Below, piece after piece: positions 8,187 through 16,490 of a stretch of 64,000 nt of DNA. This DNA comes from Actinomadura formosensis NBRC 14204 (lineage in GTDB: Bacteria; Actinomycetota; Actinomycetes; Streptosporangiales; Streptosporangiaceae). The notes below the pieces were generated by a model. That model was not told the origin of the DNA. It searched no databases and saw nothing but the letters and a program-made list of their open reading frames with translations. The first letter of the stretch is position 1. Each line of letters starts with the position of its first letter. The translations under genes were made by a program, and so were the position numbers. The DNA is taken from NCBI RefSeq assembly GCF_001552155.1, contig NZ_BCQQ01000005.1, forward strand, positions 29,484 to 93,483, given 5' to 3'.

Positions 8187-11100
8187 CAGAAACGCACCTC
8201 CTGGGACCGCTTGCGGATCACCGTGATCTCGTCGCGCTGGTTGCCGGTCGGGCCGTGGTAGTTGAAGGCGTACGTCAGCTGCCCGTAGCCGCCGATCATG
8301 TGGGTGGGCTTGACGACCAGGCGGGTCAGCGAGTTGTCGGAGCCGCCGTGCCAGCCGGAGATCTCCGAGCGCGGGGTCATCAGGTGCCGGTCCTTGGCGT
8401 GGTACATGAAGACCGTGCCCTCCGGCATCCGGTGGGTGACCACGGCCCGGCAGGCCACCACGCCGTTGCGGTTGTACGCCTCGATCCACTCGTTGTCGCG
8501 GACGTCGATCCTGGCGGCGTCCCGCGGGCTCATCCAGATCACCGGGCCGCCGCGGAACAGCCGCAGCATGTGCAGGTTGTCCTGGTACTCCGAGTGGATC
8601 GACCACTTCGAGTGCGGCGTCAGGTACCGGACGGTGATCTCCGGCCGGCCGTCCTCGCGGAGCCCCTGCTCACCGAAGTGGCGGACGTAGTCGAGCGGCG
8701 GGCGGTAGGTCGGCAGCGCCTCGCCGTACTCGTGGATCCAGTCGTGGTCGAGGAAGAAGTGCATCCGCCCGGTGAGCGTGTGCCAGGGTTTCTTGCGCTC
8801 GACGTTGACGACGAACGGCGAGTACCGCCGGCCGCCGCTCTCGCTGCCCGACCATTCCGGGCTGGTGATGACCGCCCGCGGCTGGACCTGGGTGTCGGCG
8901 AAGGAGATGTGCTCGCCGGAACGTTCCTCGGCGAGATCGGCGAGGTCCACCCCCGTCCGCTTTTCGAGGGATTCCCAGCCCTGCATGGCGACCTGGCCGT
9001 TGGTGGTGCCCGACAGCGCCAGGATCGCCTCGGCCATGTGCACGTCCCGGGCCAGCGACGGGCGGCCGTCCGCCACGCCGCCGCGCACGACGCCGTTCGC
9101 CCTGCGCAGGTAGTCGACCGCGCCGGACGGTACCAGCGTGATGCCCTTGGTGGCCGTCCCGAGCGTGTCGACCAGCGGGCCGAGCGCCGCCATCTTCGCC
9201 GCCACCGCCGTGTAGTCGCGCTCGATCGCCACCAGGCGCGGCATGCTCACGCCGGGCACGGGCTCGCACTCGCCGGCCGCCCAGTCCAGGACCCGGCCGC
9301 CCGGCTGCGCGGTCTCGTCCGGGGTGTCGTGCGTCAGCGGCGCCGGGATCACGTCGGTGCGGGTGCCGAGCCGGCCGGCGGCGAGCCGGGAGAAGTCCTC
9401 GGCGATGAGCCGGAACGCCTCGAAGTCGGTGCGCGCCTCCCACGGCGGCGCGATCGCCGGATTGAACGAGTGCACGAACGGATGCATGTCCGTCGTCGAC
9501 AGGTCGTGCTTTTCGTACCAGGTCGCCGCCGGCAGGACGATGTCGGAGTACGTGCACGAACTCGTCATCCGGAAGTCGATGGTGGTGAGCAGGTCGAGCT
9601 TGCCGCGCGGGGCCTCCTCCCGCCAGGTCACCTCGGCCGGGCGCAGCTGCTCGGGCGACTCCTCGGCGCGGACGGCGTCGTCCGTGCCGAGCAGGTGCCG
9701 CATGAAGTACTCCATGCCCTTGCCGGAGGAGCCGAGGACGTTGGCCCGCCAGATCGTCATCACCCTCGGCCAGTTCTGCGGCGCGTCGGGGTCCTGCGCG
9801 GCGAACCCCAGCCGGCCGGCCTTCAGCTCGGCCACGATGTGGTCGGCGACGGGACGGCCCGCTTCGGCGGCCTCGTCGGCGAGGTCGAGCGGGTTGCGGT
9901 CGAACCCCGGATGCGACGGCGTCCACCCCAGCCGGGACGCCTGGGCGAGGCAGTCGATGAACGCCCGCCCCTCGAACAGGCCGCGGCCGAGCGGGGTGGA
10001 CAGCTCATCGGCACCGAAGCTCTCGTACCGCCACTGGTCGGTGTGCGCATAGAAGAACGACGTGCCGGCCATGTGCCGGGTGGGGCGCTGCCAGTCCAGC
10101 GCGAACGCGGTCTGCTGCCAGCCGGTGAGCGGACGGACCTTCTCCTGGCCGACGTAGTGCGCCCAGCCGCCGCCGTTCACGCCCTGGCAGCCGCACAGCA
10201 TCGTGAGCGTGAAGAACGTCCGGTAGATCTGGTCGGAGTGGTACCAGTGGTTCGTGCCGGCGCCCATGCAGATCATCGACCGGCCGCGCGAAAGCTCGGC
10301 GTTGCGGGCGAACTCCCGCGCCACCCGGATCGCGGCGGCGGCCGGCACCGAGGTGATCTCCTCCTGCCAGGCCGGGGTGTAGGGCTGCGCCGCGTCGCCG
10401 TACCCGTCCGGCCACGTGCCCGGCAGCCCGTCGCGGCGCACCGCGTACTGCGCCATCAGCAGGTCGAACACCGTCGTCACCAGCCGGCCGCCGACCCGCG
10501 CCACCGGCACCCCGCGGCGGACCGCCTCCCCGCCCTCGGTCGCGCCGGCGTCGAAGCGCGGCAGCTCGACCGGCAGCGCGTCCTCGTGCCGCCCGTACAG
10601 GGTGAGCAGCGGATCGACCCCGCCCAGCTCCAGGTTCCACCGGCCCTCCCCGGACGCGGTGAAGCGGAATCCCAGCGTCCCGTTGGGCGCCACCGGCTCC
10701 CCGGTGCGCGCGTCGAGCAGGACGGGCTTGTGCGCGGCGCCCTCCCCCGCGTCCCCCAGTTCGGCGGCGGTGAGGAACCTCCCCGGACGCACCGCGTCGC
10801 CGTGTTCCTCCAGCGTCACGAGGAACGGCAGGTCGGTGTAGGTCTTGACGTAGTCGGTGAAGTACGGGACCTGCCGGTCGCGGAAGAACTCGCTGAGCAC
10901 CACGTGGCCCATCGCCATCGCCAGCGCGCCGTCCGTGCCGGGCGCCGCCGCGAGCCAGTCGTCGGCGAACTTGGTGTGGTCGGAGAAGTCCGGGGAGACG
11001 ACCACGACCTTCTGCCCCCGGTAGCGGGCCTCGGTCATGAAGTGCGCGTCCGGGGTCCGGGTGATCGGCAGGTTGGTGCCCCAGATGATCATGTAGGACG

Positions 11101-11926
11101 CGTTCCACCAGTCGCCGGACTCCGGGACGTCGGTCTGGTCGCCGAACACCTGCGGCGACGCGATCGGCATGTCGGCGTACCAGTCGTAGAACGACAGGAT
11201 CGTCCCGCCGATCATCGACAGGAAGCGGGTGCCCGCCGCGTACGACACCGGCGACATCGCCGGGATCGGCGAGAACCCGACCACCCGGTCGGGCCCGTAC
11301 TCCTTGACCGTGTGCACATGGGCCGCGGCGATCAGCTCGGTGACCTCCGGCCACGACGCCCGGACGAACCCGCCCTTGCCGCGCGCCCGCTTGTACCCGG
11401 CCGTCCGCTCCGGGTCCGCGGTGATCTCCGCCCAGGCGGCGACCGGGTCACCGAGCCGGTCCCGCGCCTCCCGCCACATCTCCAGCAGCGGTCCCCGCAC
11501 GTACGGGTACCGCACCCGGGACGGCGAGTAGGTGTACCAGGAGAACGCCGCCCCGCGCGGGCAGCCGCGCGGCTCGTACTCCGGCGAGTCGGGCCCCACC
11601 GACGGGTAGTCGGTCTGCTGGGTCTCCCACGTGATGATGCCGTCCTTGACGTACACCTTCCACGAGCAGGACCCCGTGCAGTTCACCCCGTGGGTCGACC
11701 GGACCTCCCGGTCGTGGCGCCAGCGCTCCCGGTAGAACTCCTCGGCGCCGCGTCCGCCCTCCCGGCGCAGCTCGCGGTAGTCGCCGGACGGCTTGCCGGG
11801 CACGAAGAACTGCGCCCGCCGCAGCAGCCCCTCGACCGGTTCCCCCTTCGGCAGCAGCGGCGCCAGCAACCTCCGGCCGGGCGGGCTCCCGCCCCCGGGC
11901 GTCGTCGGCTCCGTGGCCGATGACAT
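8186..11926 (-). CDS. narG: Respiratory nitrate reductase alpha subunit (molybdopterin)
   Basis: 1246 residues, full length for membrane-bound NarG. The N-terminal HGVNCTGSCSWKVYVKDG supplies the His/Cys ligands of the FS0 [4Fe-4S] cluster, followed by EPRGCPRGAAFSWY. Further on, the Mo-bisMGD domains are recognisable (MSPVSYAAGTRFL, MIIWGTNLPITRTPDAHF, ADTQVQPRA). I chose the ATG at 11926, preceded by GAGGTGG; an in-frame GTG lies six codons upstream. It reduces nitrate to nitrite for anaerobic respiration and is first gene of narGHJI-TDT. Confidence 0.97.
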   Translation of the reverse strand: MSSATEPTTPGGGSPPGRRLLAPLLPKGEPVEGLLRRAQFFVPGKPSGDYRELRREGGRGAEEFYRERWRHDREVRSTHGVNCTGSCSWKVYVKDGIITWETQQTDYPSVGPDSPEYEPRGCPRGAAFSWYTYSPSRVRYPYVRGPLLEMWREARDRLGDPVAAWAEITADPERTAGYKRARGKGGFVRASWPEVTELIAAAHVHTVKEYGPDRVVGFSPIPAMSPVSYAAGTRFLSMIGGTILSFYDWYADMPIASPQVFGDQTDVPESGDWWNASYMIIWGTNLPITRTPDAHFMTEARYRGQKVVVVSPDFSDHTKFADDWLAAAPGTDGALAMAMGHVVLSEFFRDRQVPYFTDYVKTYTDLPFLVTLEEHGDAVRPGRFLTAAELGDAGEGAAHKPVLLDARTGEPVAPNGTLGFRFTASGEGRWNLELGGVDPLLTLYGRHEDALPVELPRFDAGATEGGEAVRRGVPVARVGGRLVTTVFDLLMAQYAVRRDGLPGTWPDGYGDAAQPYTPAWQEEITSVPAAAAIRVAREFARNAELSRGRSMICMGAGTNHWYHSDQIYRTFFTLTMLCGCQGVNGGGWAHYVGQEKVRPLTGWQQTAFALDWQRPTRHMAGTSFFYAHTDQWRYESFGADELSTPLGRGLFEGRAFIDCLAQASRLGWTPSHPGFDRNPLDLADEAAEAGRPVADHIVAELKAGRLGFAAQDPDAPQNWPRVMTIWRANVLGSSGKGMEYFMRHLLGTDDAVRAEESPEQLRPAEVTWREEAPRGKLDLLTTIDFRMTSSCTYSDIVLPAATWYEKHDLSTTDMHPFVHSFNPAIAPPWEARTDFEAFRLIAEDFSRLAAGRLGTRTDVIPAPLTHDTPDETAQPGGRVLDWAAGECEPVPGVSMPRLVAIERDYTAVAAKMAALGPLVDTLGTATKGITLVPSGAVDYLRRANGVVRGGVADGRPSLARDVHMAEAILALSGTTNGQVAMQGWESLEKRTGVDLADLAEERSGEHISFADTQVQPRAVITSPEWSGSESGGRRYSPFVVNVERKKPWHTLTGRMHFFLDHDWIHEYGEALPTYRPPLDYVRHFGEQGLREDGRPEITVRYLTPHSKWSIHSEYQDNLHMLRLFRGGPVIWMSPRDAARIDVRDNEWIEAYNRNGVVACRAVVTHRMPEGTVFMYHAKDRHLMTPRSEISGWHGGSDNSLTRLVVKPTHMIGGYGQLTYAFNYHGPTGNQRDEITVIRKRSQEVRF

Positions 11927-11976
11927 GGGACCACCTCGTCTCACGGACCAGGATCATGTGCGCGGCACAACTACCC

Positions 11977-11991
11977 GGGGTGATCGACCCC
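11977..11991. promoter_or_regulatory. Dyad in the narG upstream region
   Basis: GGGGT-N5-ACCCC, a 5-5-5 dyad 50-65 bp upstream of the narG start. It loosely resembles the G-rich/C-rich dyads bound by DevR/NarL-type regulators of actinobacterial nitrate respiration, but I see no close match to a published consensus. No clear -10/-35 pair is visible in 11945-12100. Confidence 0.3.
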
Positions 11992-12100
11992 CAACCCCGA
12001 GTCGACCGTGGCTACCAAATCCACAGGGAAAAATGCCTGTCCCCAGACCCGAGGGGCACCAGGGCGGAGACGGCCGTTCGCACGTCCGCCTGGGCCGTCA

Positions 12101-14215
12101 TCATGGGCGGTGGCGGGATGTCATGGTGCCGGAACGCCGCAGCGACCACTCCGGGGTCGACCGACCGCCGCCCGACCAGGGCCACCAGGTGATCGGGCCG
12201 GCGTCCCGGACGAGCGCGGGCACCAGCAGCGAGCGGACGACGAGCGTGTCCATCAGCACGCCGAACGACACGATGAACGCGATCTGGACGAGGAACGCGA
12301 GCGGGATGACCACGAGCGCGGCGAAGGTGGCCGCGAGCACCACGCCCGCGGAGGTGATGACGCCGCCGGTCACGACGAGCGCCTCCAGGACGCCGTCGCG
12401 CGGCCCGTGCCGCACCGTCTCCTCGCGCGCACGCGTCATCAGGAAGATGTTGTAGTCGACGCCGAGCGCGACGAGGAAGATGAACCCGTACAGGGGTACG
12501 GCCGGGTCGGTCGCGGTGAAGCCGAGCACGTGCTGGAAGAGCAGCGCGGCGATGCCGAGGGTCGCCAGGTAGTTGAGCGCCACGGTGGCGACCAGGAGCA
12601 GCGGCATCACCAGCGAGCGGAGCAGCGCCACGAGGATGGCCACGATGATGCCGAGCACGACCGGGACGATGACGGCGCGGTCGTGCTCGGCGGCGGCCAG
12701 CGTGTCGACGCGCTGGGCGGTGTAGCCGCCGACGAGCGCGTCGGCGCCGGGCACGGCGTGCAGGTTCTCCCGGAGGCGCTCGACGGTCCGCTGCGCGGCG
12801 CCGGTGTCGGCGGCGGAGCCGAGGGTGGCGTCCACGAGGGCGCGGCCGTCCACGACGAGCGGCGCCCCGCCCTGGGTGCGCGGGCGCACGTCGAAGACGC
12901 CTTCGGTGCGTCTCGCGACGTCCACGACCTGCGGCAGCGCCTGGGCGTTGGTCAGCACGATGGCCGGGTTGCCCGAACCGCCCGGGTAGTGCGCGTCGAG
13001 GACGTCCTGGGCCGTCACCGACGGGGCCTCACCGACGAACGTCTCGCTCAGCGGCACCCCCTGCGTGCGCAGCGTCGGCATGAACGCGGCGAAGGCGACC
13101 AGCACGACCAGGCAGCTCACCCAGACACGGCGCGGATGGCGGGCCAGCAGGCCCGCGATCCGCTCCCACACCCGGTGCCTGGACGCGTCCGGACGTTCGG
13201 GGTGCGGACGGGCGGGCCAGTAGACCGTCCGCCCCACCAGGACCAGGACGGCGGGCAGGAAGGTGAGCGCGCTCAGCAGGGCGCAGCCGATGCCGATGGC
13301 TCCGACCGGCCCGAGCGCCCGGTTGTTCGACAGGTCGCTGATCAGCAGGGCGATCAGCCCGAGGGCCACGGTGGCGGCGCTGGCGGCGATGGCGCCGGCC
13401 GACCGCCGCCACGCGGCCAGCATCGCCGGCCACCGGCTCGCCCCGAGGGCCAGTTCCTCGCGGAAACGGGCCGACAGCAGGAGCGCGTAGTCGGTGCAGG
13501 CGCCGATGACCAGGATCGACAGGATGCCCTGTACCTGGCCGTCGACCGTCACCGTGCCGCGTTTCGCGAGGTAGTAGACGATCGCGCTGGCGAGTCCCAG
13601 GGCGAACACCGAGCCGAGGATGATCATGAACGGCAGCAGCACGCTCCGGTAGACCAGCAGCAGGATCAGCAGGACGACGGCCACGGCGACGGCGATGAGC
13701 AGGGTGTCGATGCCGGAGAAGGCGTCGGTGAAGTCGGCCTGGGTGGCGGCGGGACCGGCCACATAGGCGCGGGTCCCGGGTACCTGTCCGGCGTCGGCGC
13801 GAATGCGGTCCACGGTGTCGGTGCTGTGCTCGCCGACATCGGACCGGATCTGCACGACCCCCGTCAGCGCCGCCCCGTCCCGCGATGGGATGACCGGAGA
13901 CGGCGTCCCCGTGACATAGGGGACGCCTTGCAGCGAGGCCAGTGCACGCTGCGCCGCCGCACGCTGGTCGGGTGACACACTGCCGTCCTGGGCCGTCCAC
14001 ACCACGATGGCGGGGATCGTCCGGTTCCGCTGGAACGCGGCCTCCTGCTCCAGCACCCGCGTCGATTCGGCGCTCTTCGGCAGGAAGGACGACTGCTCGT
14101 TGGTGGCGACGTCGCCGAGCTTACCCGCGTACGGGCCGAGGGTGCCGCCGATCACCAGCCAGATCAGCAGCAGCGCCGCCGGCAGGAGCCAGCGGCCGGT
14201 CCGTGACGCGGCCAT
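12101..14215 (-). CDS. MMPL/RND-superfamily membrane protein
   Basis: 704 residues with the two-fold MMPL arrangement. Visible landmarks are an N-terminal helix (WLLPAALLLIWLVIGGTLGPY), a helix block with VIGACTDYALLLSARFREEL, a second helix (VWVSCLVVLVAFAAFMP), then a second block with ALGVDYNIFLMTRAREE. The acidic residues in TDY and VDY are the expected proton-relay positions. It is not closely similar to the MMPL at 411. ATG 14215 is used; a GTG lies one codon upstream. It probably exports a lipid or hydrophobic compound; the substrate is unknown. Confidence 0.9.
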   Translation of the reverse strand: MAASRTGRWLLPAALLLIWLVIGGTLGPYAGKLGDVATNEQSSFLPKSAESTRVLEQEAAFQRNRTIPAIVVWTAQDGSVSPDQRAAAQRALASLQGVPYVTGTPSPVIPSRDGAALTGVVQIRSDVGEHSTDTVDRIRADAGQVPGTRAYVAGPAATQADFTDAFSGIDTLLIAVAVAVVLLILLLVYRSVLLPFMIILGSVFALGLASAIVYYLAKRGTVTVDGQVQGILSILVIGACTDYALLLSARFREELALGASRWPAMLAAWRRSAGAIAASAATVALGLIALLISDLSNNRALGPVGAIGIGCALLSALTFLPAVLVLVGRTVYWPARPHPERPDASRHRVWERIAGLLARHPRRVWVSCLVVLVAFAAFMPTLRTQGVPLSETFVGEAPSVTAQDVLDAHYPGGSGNPAIVLTNAQALPQVVDVARRTEGVFDVRPRTQGGAPLVVDGRALVDATLGSAADTGAAQRTVERLRENLHAVPGADALVGGYTAQRVDTLAAAEHDRAVIVPVVLGIIVAILVALLRSLVMPLLLVATVALNYLATLGIAALLFQHVLGFTATDPAVPLYGFIFLVALGVDYNIFLMTRAREETVRHGPRDGVLEALVVTGGVITSAGVVLAATFAALVVIPLAFLVQIAFIVSFGVLMDTLVVRSLLVPALVRDAGPITWWPWSGGGRSTPEWSLRRSGTMTSRHRP

Positions 14216-14228
14216 CACCGGGCTCGCG

Positions 14229-14285
14229 TCATGGACGGCCCGGCATGATCATCCGGACGGCGGCGGGAGCGGGAACGGTGCTCAT
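14229..14285 (-). CDS. Possible 18-residue leader ORF upstream of the MMPL gene
   Basis: An ATG with a good Shine-Dalgarno (AGGAG, 6-nt spacer) starts an 18-codon frame (MSTVPAPAAVRMIMPGRP) that stops 13 bp before the MMPL start. The MMPL gene itself has only a weak ribosome site, so this could be a leader peptide or coupling ORF. The evidence is limited to ribosome-site quality and position. Confidence 0.25.
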   Translation of the reverse strand: MSTVPAPAAVRMIMPGRP

Positions 14286-14349
14286 GGGCGTCTCCTGCCC
14301 TGCGTGTCCGCGCTCATGCACGGCCACGCCCAGGACCGGCCGGGACCGG

Positions 14350-14386
14350 CCGGGCGCCTCGCCGGGGTCGGCGGCGAGGCGCCCGG
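14350..14386. terminator. Strong hairpin after a small membrane-protein gene
   Basis: A perfect 15-bp inverted repeat (14350-14364 with 14372-14386, arm CCGGGCGCCTCGCCG) with a 7-nt loop, just downstream of the minus-strand gene ending at 14431. There is no U-tract. It is a likely factor-independent terminator of the actinomycete type. Confidence 0.6.
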
Positions 14387-14430
14387 CCCGCACCGGAAAA
14401 GGCCGGCTGGTAAGGCTCGCCGCCGTCCGC

Positions 14431-14871
14431 TCACCCCACGGAAGCGGCGCCGGAGCGCGATTCCCCCCTTTCCCGCCGGCCGGCGGTGAAGAAGCCGATG
14501 AGCGCGGCGACCGTGGCGACGGCCTCCCCGGCGAAGCTGATCGTCTTGTCGCCGTACCACTGCGGGTCGTACATGCGCGGGATCGGCCCGAGCTGCCCGA
14601 AGTCGACGAAGTAGTACAGCAGGACGGCACCGGCGGCGCTCGCCGCGACGACGAACGCGATCGCGTAGGTCCATCTGCGCGCCCACAGCAGCACCAGAAC
14701 GGCGGCGACGGCCGCCGCGATGGCCTGCCCGTAGAACAGGTCGTCCCCGGGGATGACGTTGTCGGGGGTGTTCGGCCCGGGGGCCATGTCCGGCGCGAAC
14801 CGCCAGTGCACGATGGCGTCGGCCGCGAGTCCGGCGGCCACGAGAAGACGAAGAACAATGCCCATACCCAT
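14431..14871 (-). CDS. Small membrane protein of unknown function (146 aa)
   Basis: Four hydrophobic helices are visible: VLRLLVAAGLAADAIVHW at the N-terminus, AIAAAVAAVLVLLWA, IAFVVAASAAGAVLLYYFVDF and a C-terminal VATVAALIGFFTAG. The tail is charged. I do not recognise a named family. Two ATGs occur in tandem (14871 and 14865). It lies 71 bp downstream of the PGPGW-type gene and may share its transcript. Confidence 0.7.
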   Translation of the reverse strand: MGMGIVLRLLVAAGLAADAIVHWRFAPDMAPGPNTPDNVIPGDDLFYGQAIAAAVAAVLVLLWARRWTYAIAFVVAASAAGAVLLYYFVDFGQLGPIPRMYDPQWYGDKTISFAGEAVATVAALIGFFTAGRRERGESRSGAASVG

Positions 14872-14942
14872 TGCACGGTGACGGCCCGGCCGCGGATCAA
14901 AAAGCCCGCACCTTTTTCGGCACGGACACCCGCCCCCGCTCG

Positions 14943-15344
14943 TCAGCCGGACCCGCCCTTGACCCGGCGATAGCTCCAGTACAGGAGCCCGAAGAGGATG
15001 AGGCCCGACAGGATGAGGCCGGAGCCCGTGCTCCACCCGCTGAACGGGAGTTCCGGCACGAGCGCCCAGGCCACGCCGGCACCGATCAGAGTGAGCCCGG
15101 TCAGGATGGAGCCGGTCAGACGCCACCACGAGGTGATGCTCTCCTCCGCCGCCTTGATCGCCCGTACCCGGACGGGTTCCACGAAACGGTGGACCGCCGA
15201 GAACTCGCTCGCGAGGATCAGCAACCCGGAGAGCACCAGCAGCAGCCCGGGGCCGGGCAGCACGAGCAGCGCGATGCCGCCCAGCAGCACCATGCCGCCG
15301 ACGACGAGCACCAGGGCACGTTTGGCGGACCGCCGGTACATCAT
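14943..15344 (-). CDS. PGPGW-type transmembrane protein
   Basis: 133 residues with four predicted helices. The first hairpin contains VLPGPGLLLVLSGLLILASEF, the hallmark of the small PGPGW transmembrane family (TIGR02611-like), whose function is unknown. The ATG at 15344 has an excellent GGAGGT six bases upstream; a much longer in-frame extension to 15509 lacks this support and was not used. Confidence 0.75.
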   Translation of the reverse strand: MMYRRSAKRALVLVVGGMVLLGGIALLVLPGPGLLLVLSGLLILASEFSAVHRFVEPVRVRAIKAAEESITSWWRLTGSILTGLTLIGAGVAWALVPELPFSGWSTGSGLILSGLILFGLLYWSYRRVKGGSG

Positions 15345-15462
15345 CCCGTACCTCCGTCCGAGGGACCACGTCCCACCATGCTGCCGTACATCTGCAATTA
15401 GATCTTGCGCAAAGAACGCCCCCCAAACCCCGGTTCTGTCAAGAGAGGGTCTCCGGGGGACG

Positions 15463-16050
15463 TCAGGAGGGAAGTTTGCTCCAGTCCTCGACCACGGCGT
15501 TCCAGTCACTCCGATTCAGGAAGTGGCAGTAGGGAAGCTGGGAGTTCGGCAGGCGCAGAGGCTTGTGGCCGGCCCAGCAAGCGACCTCCACATGGCATAG
15601 CCGAAGCTGCTTGATCACCTCGATGGCCGGCAGGAGATCGGTGTCTCCGGAGAAGAGGACGAGCGCGTCGTACTGCCTGCGGAGAGCCAAATGCATGAGA
15701 TCGACGGCTATGGCAACGTCGATCCCCTTCTCGCGTGGAGGGTCATCGGGCCAGCCCCGGTAGTTGAGTTGGCGGCGAACGACGTGGACCCGAGGATCAC
15801 GTGACCACTGCGCGGCTTGAGCATCGTTGGCCGATGTGGGCAGGGGCTGGTGATTGGGATCGGGTCGCCCCAGGTAGACCCGGACGGCCGCGACGTTGCT
15901 GGTCCGGGCACGCCGCTGCTGGATGATGTCGGCGACACGGCACGGATCGGGTACACAGCGGTAAGGCGGAACGCCATAGTTCTCGAAGAGACCATGCCCG
16001 ACGAGGTGGACGTTTTGATAGTCCAGGAACAGAGCCACACGCTCGGTCAC
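15463..16050 (-). CDS. NYN-domain ribonuclease (LabA/DUF88-like)
   Basis: 195 residues covering one NYN/PIN-like fold. The acidic residues expected for the metal site are visible: FLDYQN at the N-terminus, KGIDVAIAVDLM in the middle and LFSGDTDLLPAI near residue 135. Such proteins are predicted or shown RNases. It starts with GTG, with GGAG eight bases upstream. An unusual promoter plus terminator-like hairpin sits directly in front of the gene, suggesting that its expression is attenuated. The RNA substrate is unknown. Confidence 0.88.
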   Translation of the reverse strand: MTERVALFLDYQNVHLVGHGLFENYGVPPYRCVPDPCRVADIIQQRRARTSNVAAVRVYLGRPDPNHQPLPTSANDAQAAQWSRDPRVHVVRRQLNYRGWPDDPPREKGIDVAIAVDLMHLALRRQYDALVLFSGDTDLLPAIEVIKQLRLCHVEVACWAGHKPLRLPNSQLPYCHFLNRSDWNAVVEDWSKLPS

Positions 16051-16060
16051 CGGCGTTCTC

Positions 16061-16097
16061 CAAGAAAAAGCCCCGCCAGTCCCGGAGGACGGCGGGG
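16061..16097 (-). terminator. Hairpin with U-tract in the leader of the NYN gene (possible attenuator)
   Basis: On the minus strand, CCCCGCC (16097-16091) pairs with GGCGGGG (16077-16071), followed at once by CTTTTTCTT. This is the form of an intrinsic terminator, yet it starts about 6 nt after the predicted transcription start and ends about 10 nt before the NYN GTG codon. It could terminate most transcripts early or form a protective 5' stem. Confidence 0.65.
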
Positions 16098-16109
16098 AAT
16101 AATGGGCTC

Positions 16110-16139
16110 ATTGTAAGAGGGATCAGCGGCCAGCGTCAA
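16110..16139 (-). promoter_or_regulatory. Sigma70-type promoter of the NYN gene
   Basis: On the minus strand, TTGACG (16139-16134), an 18-bp spacer and TACAAT (16115-16110) form a near-consensus housekeeping promoter. The start of transcription would be near 16103. A 63-codon frame crossing this region (16047-16238) is therefore unlikely to be a gene. Confidence 0.65.
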
Positions 16140-16365
16140 CCAGAGTCTCTGACTCCCCGTTACCCCGACGTGGGCAAGCTCAAGGCACTCGCCGGCACTC
16201 TCGGTCGTCTCGAAATCACGCAAAGTTGCCGAGGTCATGTCGGGGCCATCGGCGATGACGGCCGCAGGCCATACGTGGGCTGAGCATCGGACTGCGCCGA
16301 ACTCGTTCGTGACCGCGTCCAGTGTGCGGGATTGGGGGGCCGTCTTGATTCGTCCGGGTATGAAG
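16140..16365. other. Intergenic region without recognisable features
   Basis: Between the NYN promoter and the symporter terminator I see no credible gene, RNA or repeat. Short open frames lack the strong third-position G/C bias of neighbouring genes. Confidence 0.5.
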
Positions 16366-16405
16366 GCGGCCCCGTCCCGGGGTGGGGGGGGTGGGACGGG
16401 GCCGC
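16366..16405. terminator. Terminator of the ActP-like operon
   Basis: A perfect 13-bp inverted repeat (16366-16378 with 16393-16405, arm GCGGCCCCGTCCC) with a 14-nt G-rich loop lies 86-125 bp beyond the stop of the minus-strand symporter gene. Confidence 0.65.
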
Positions 16406-16490
16406 AGGCCGCGCGGTACCGGGCGACGGTCGTCCGCGCGGCGGGTCCGGTGCCGTGGGGGCGCCCCGGCTGGGGGACGCCCCCGCGGGC

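Noticed and set aside
8171..11923. 1250-codon plus-strand frame across narG
   Set aside because: Antisense shadow of narG caused by third-position G/C bias.
16047..16238. 63-codon minus-strand frame upstream of the NYN gene
   Set aside because: A near-consensus promoter and a terminator-like hairpin lie inside it, codon bias is poor and no ribosome site is seen.
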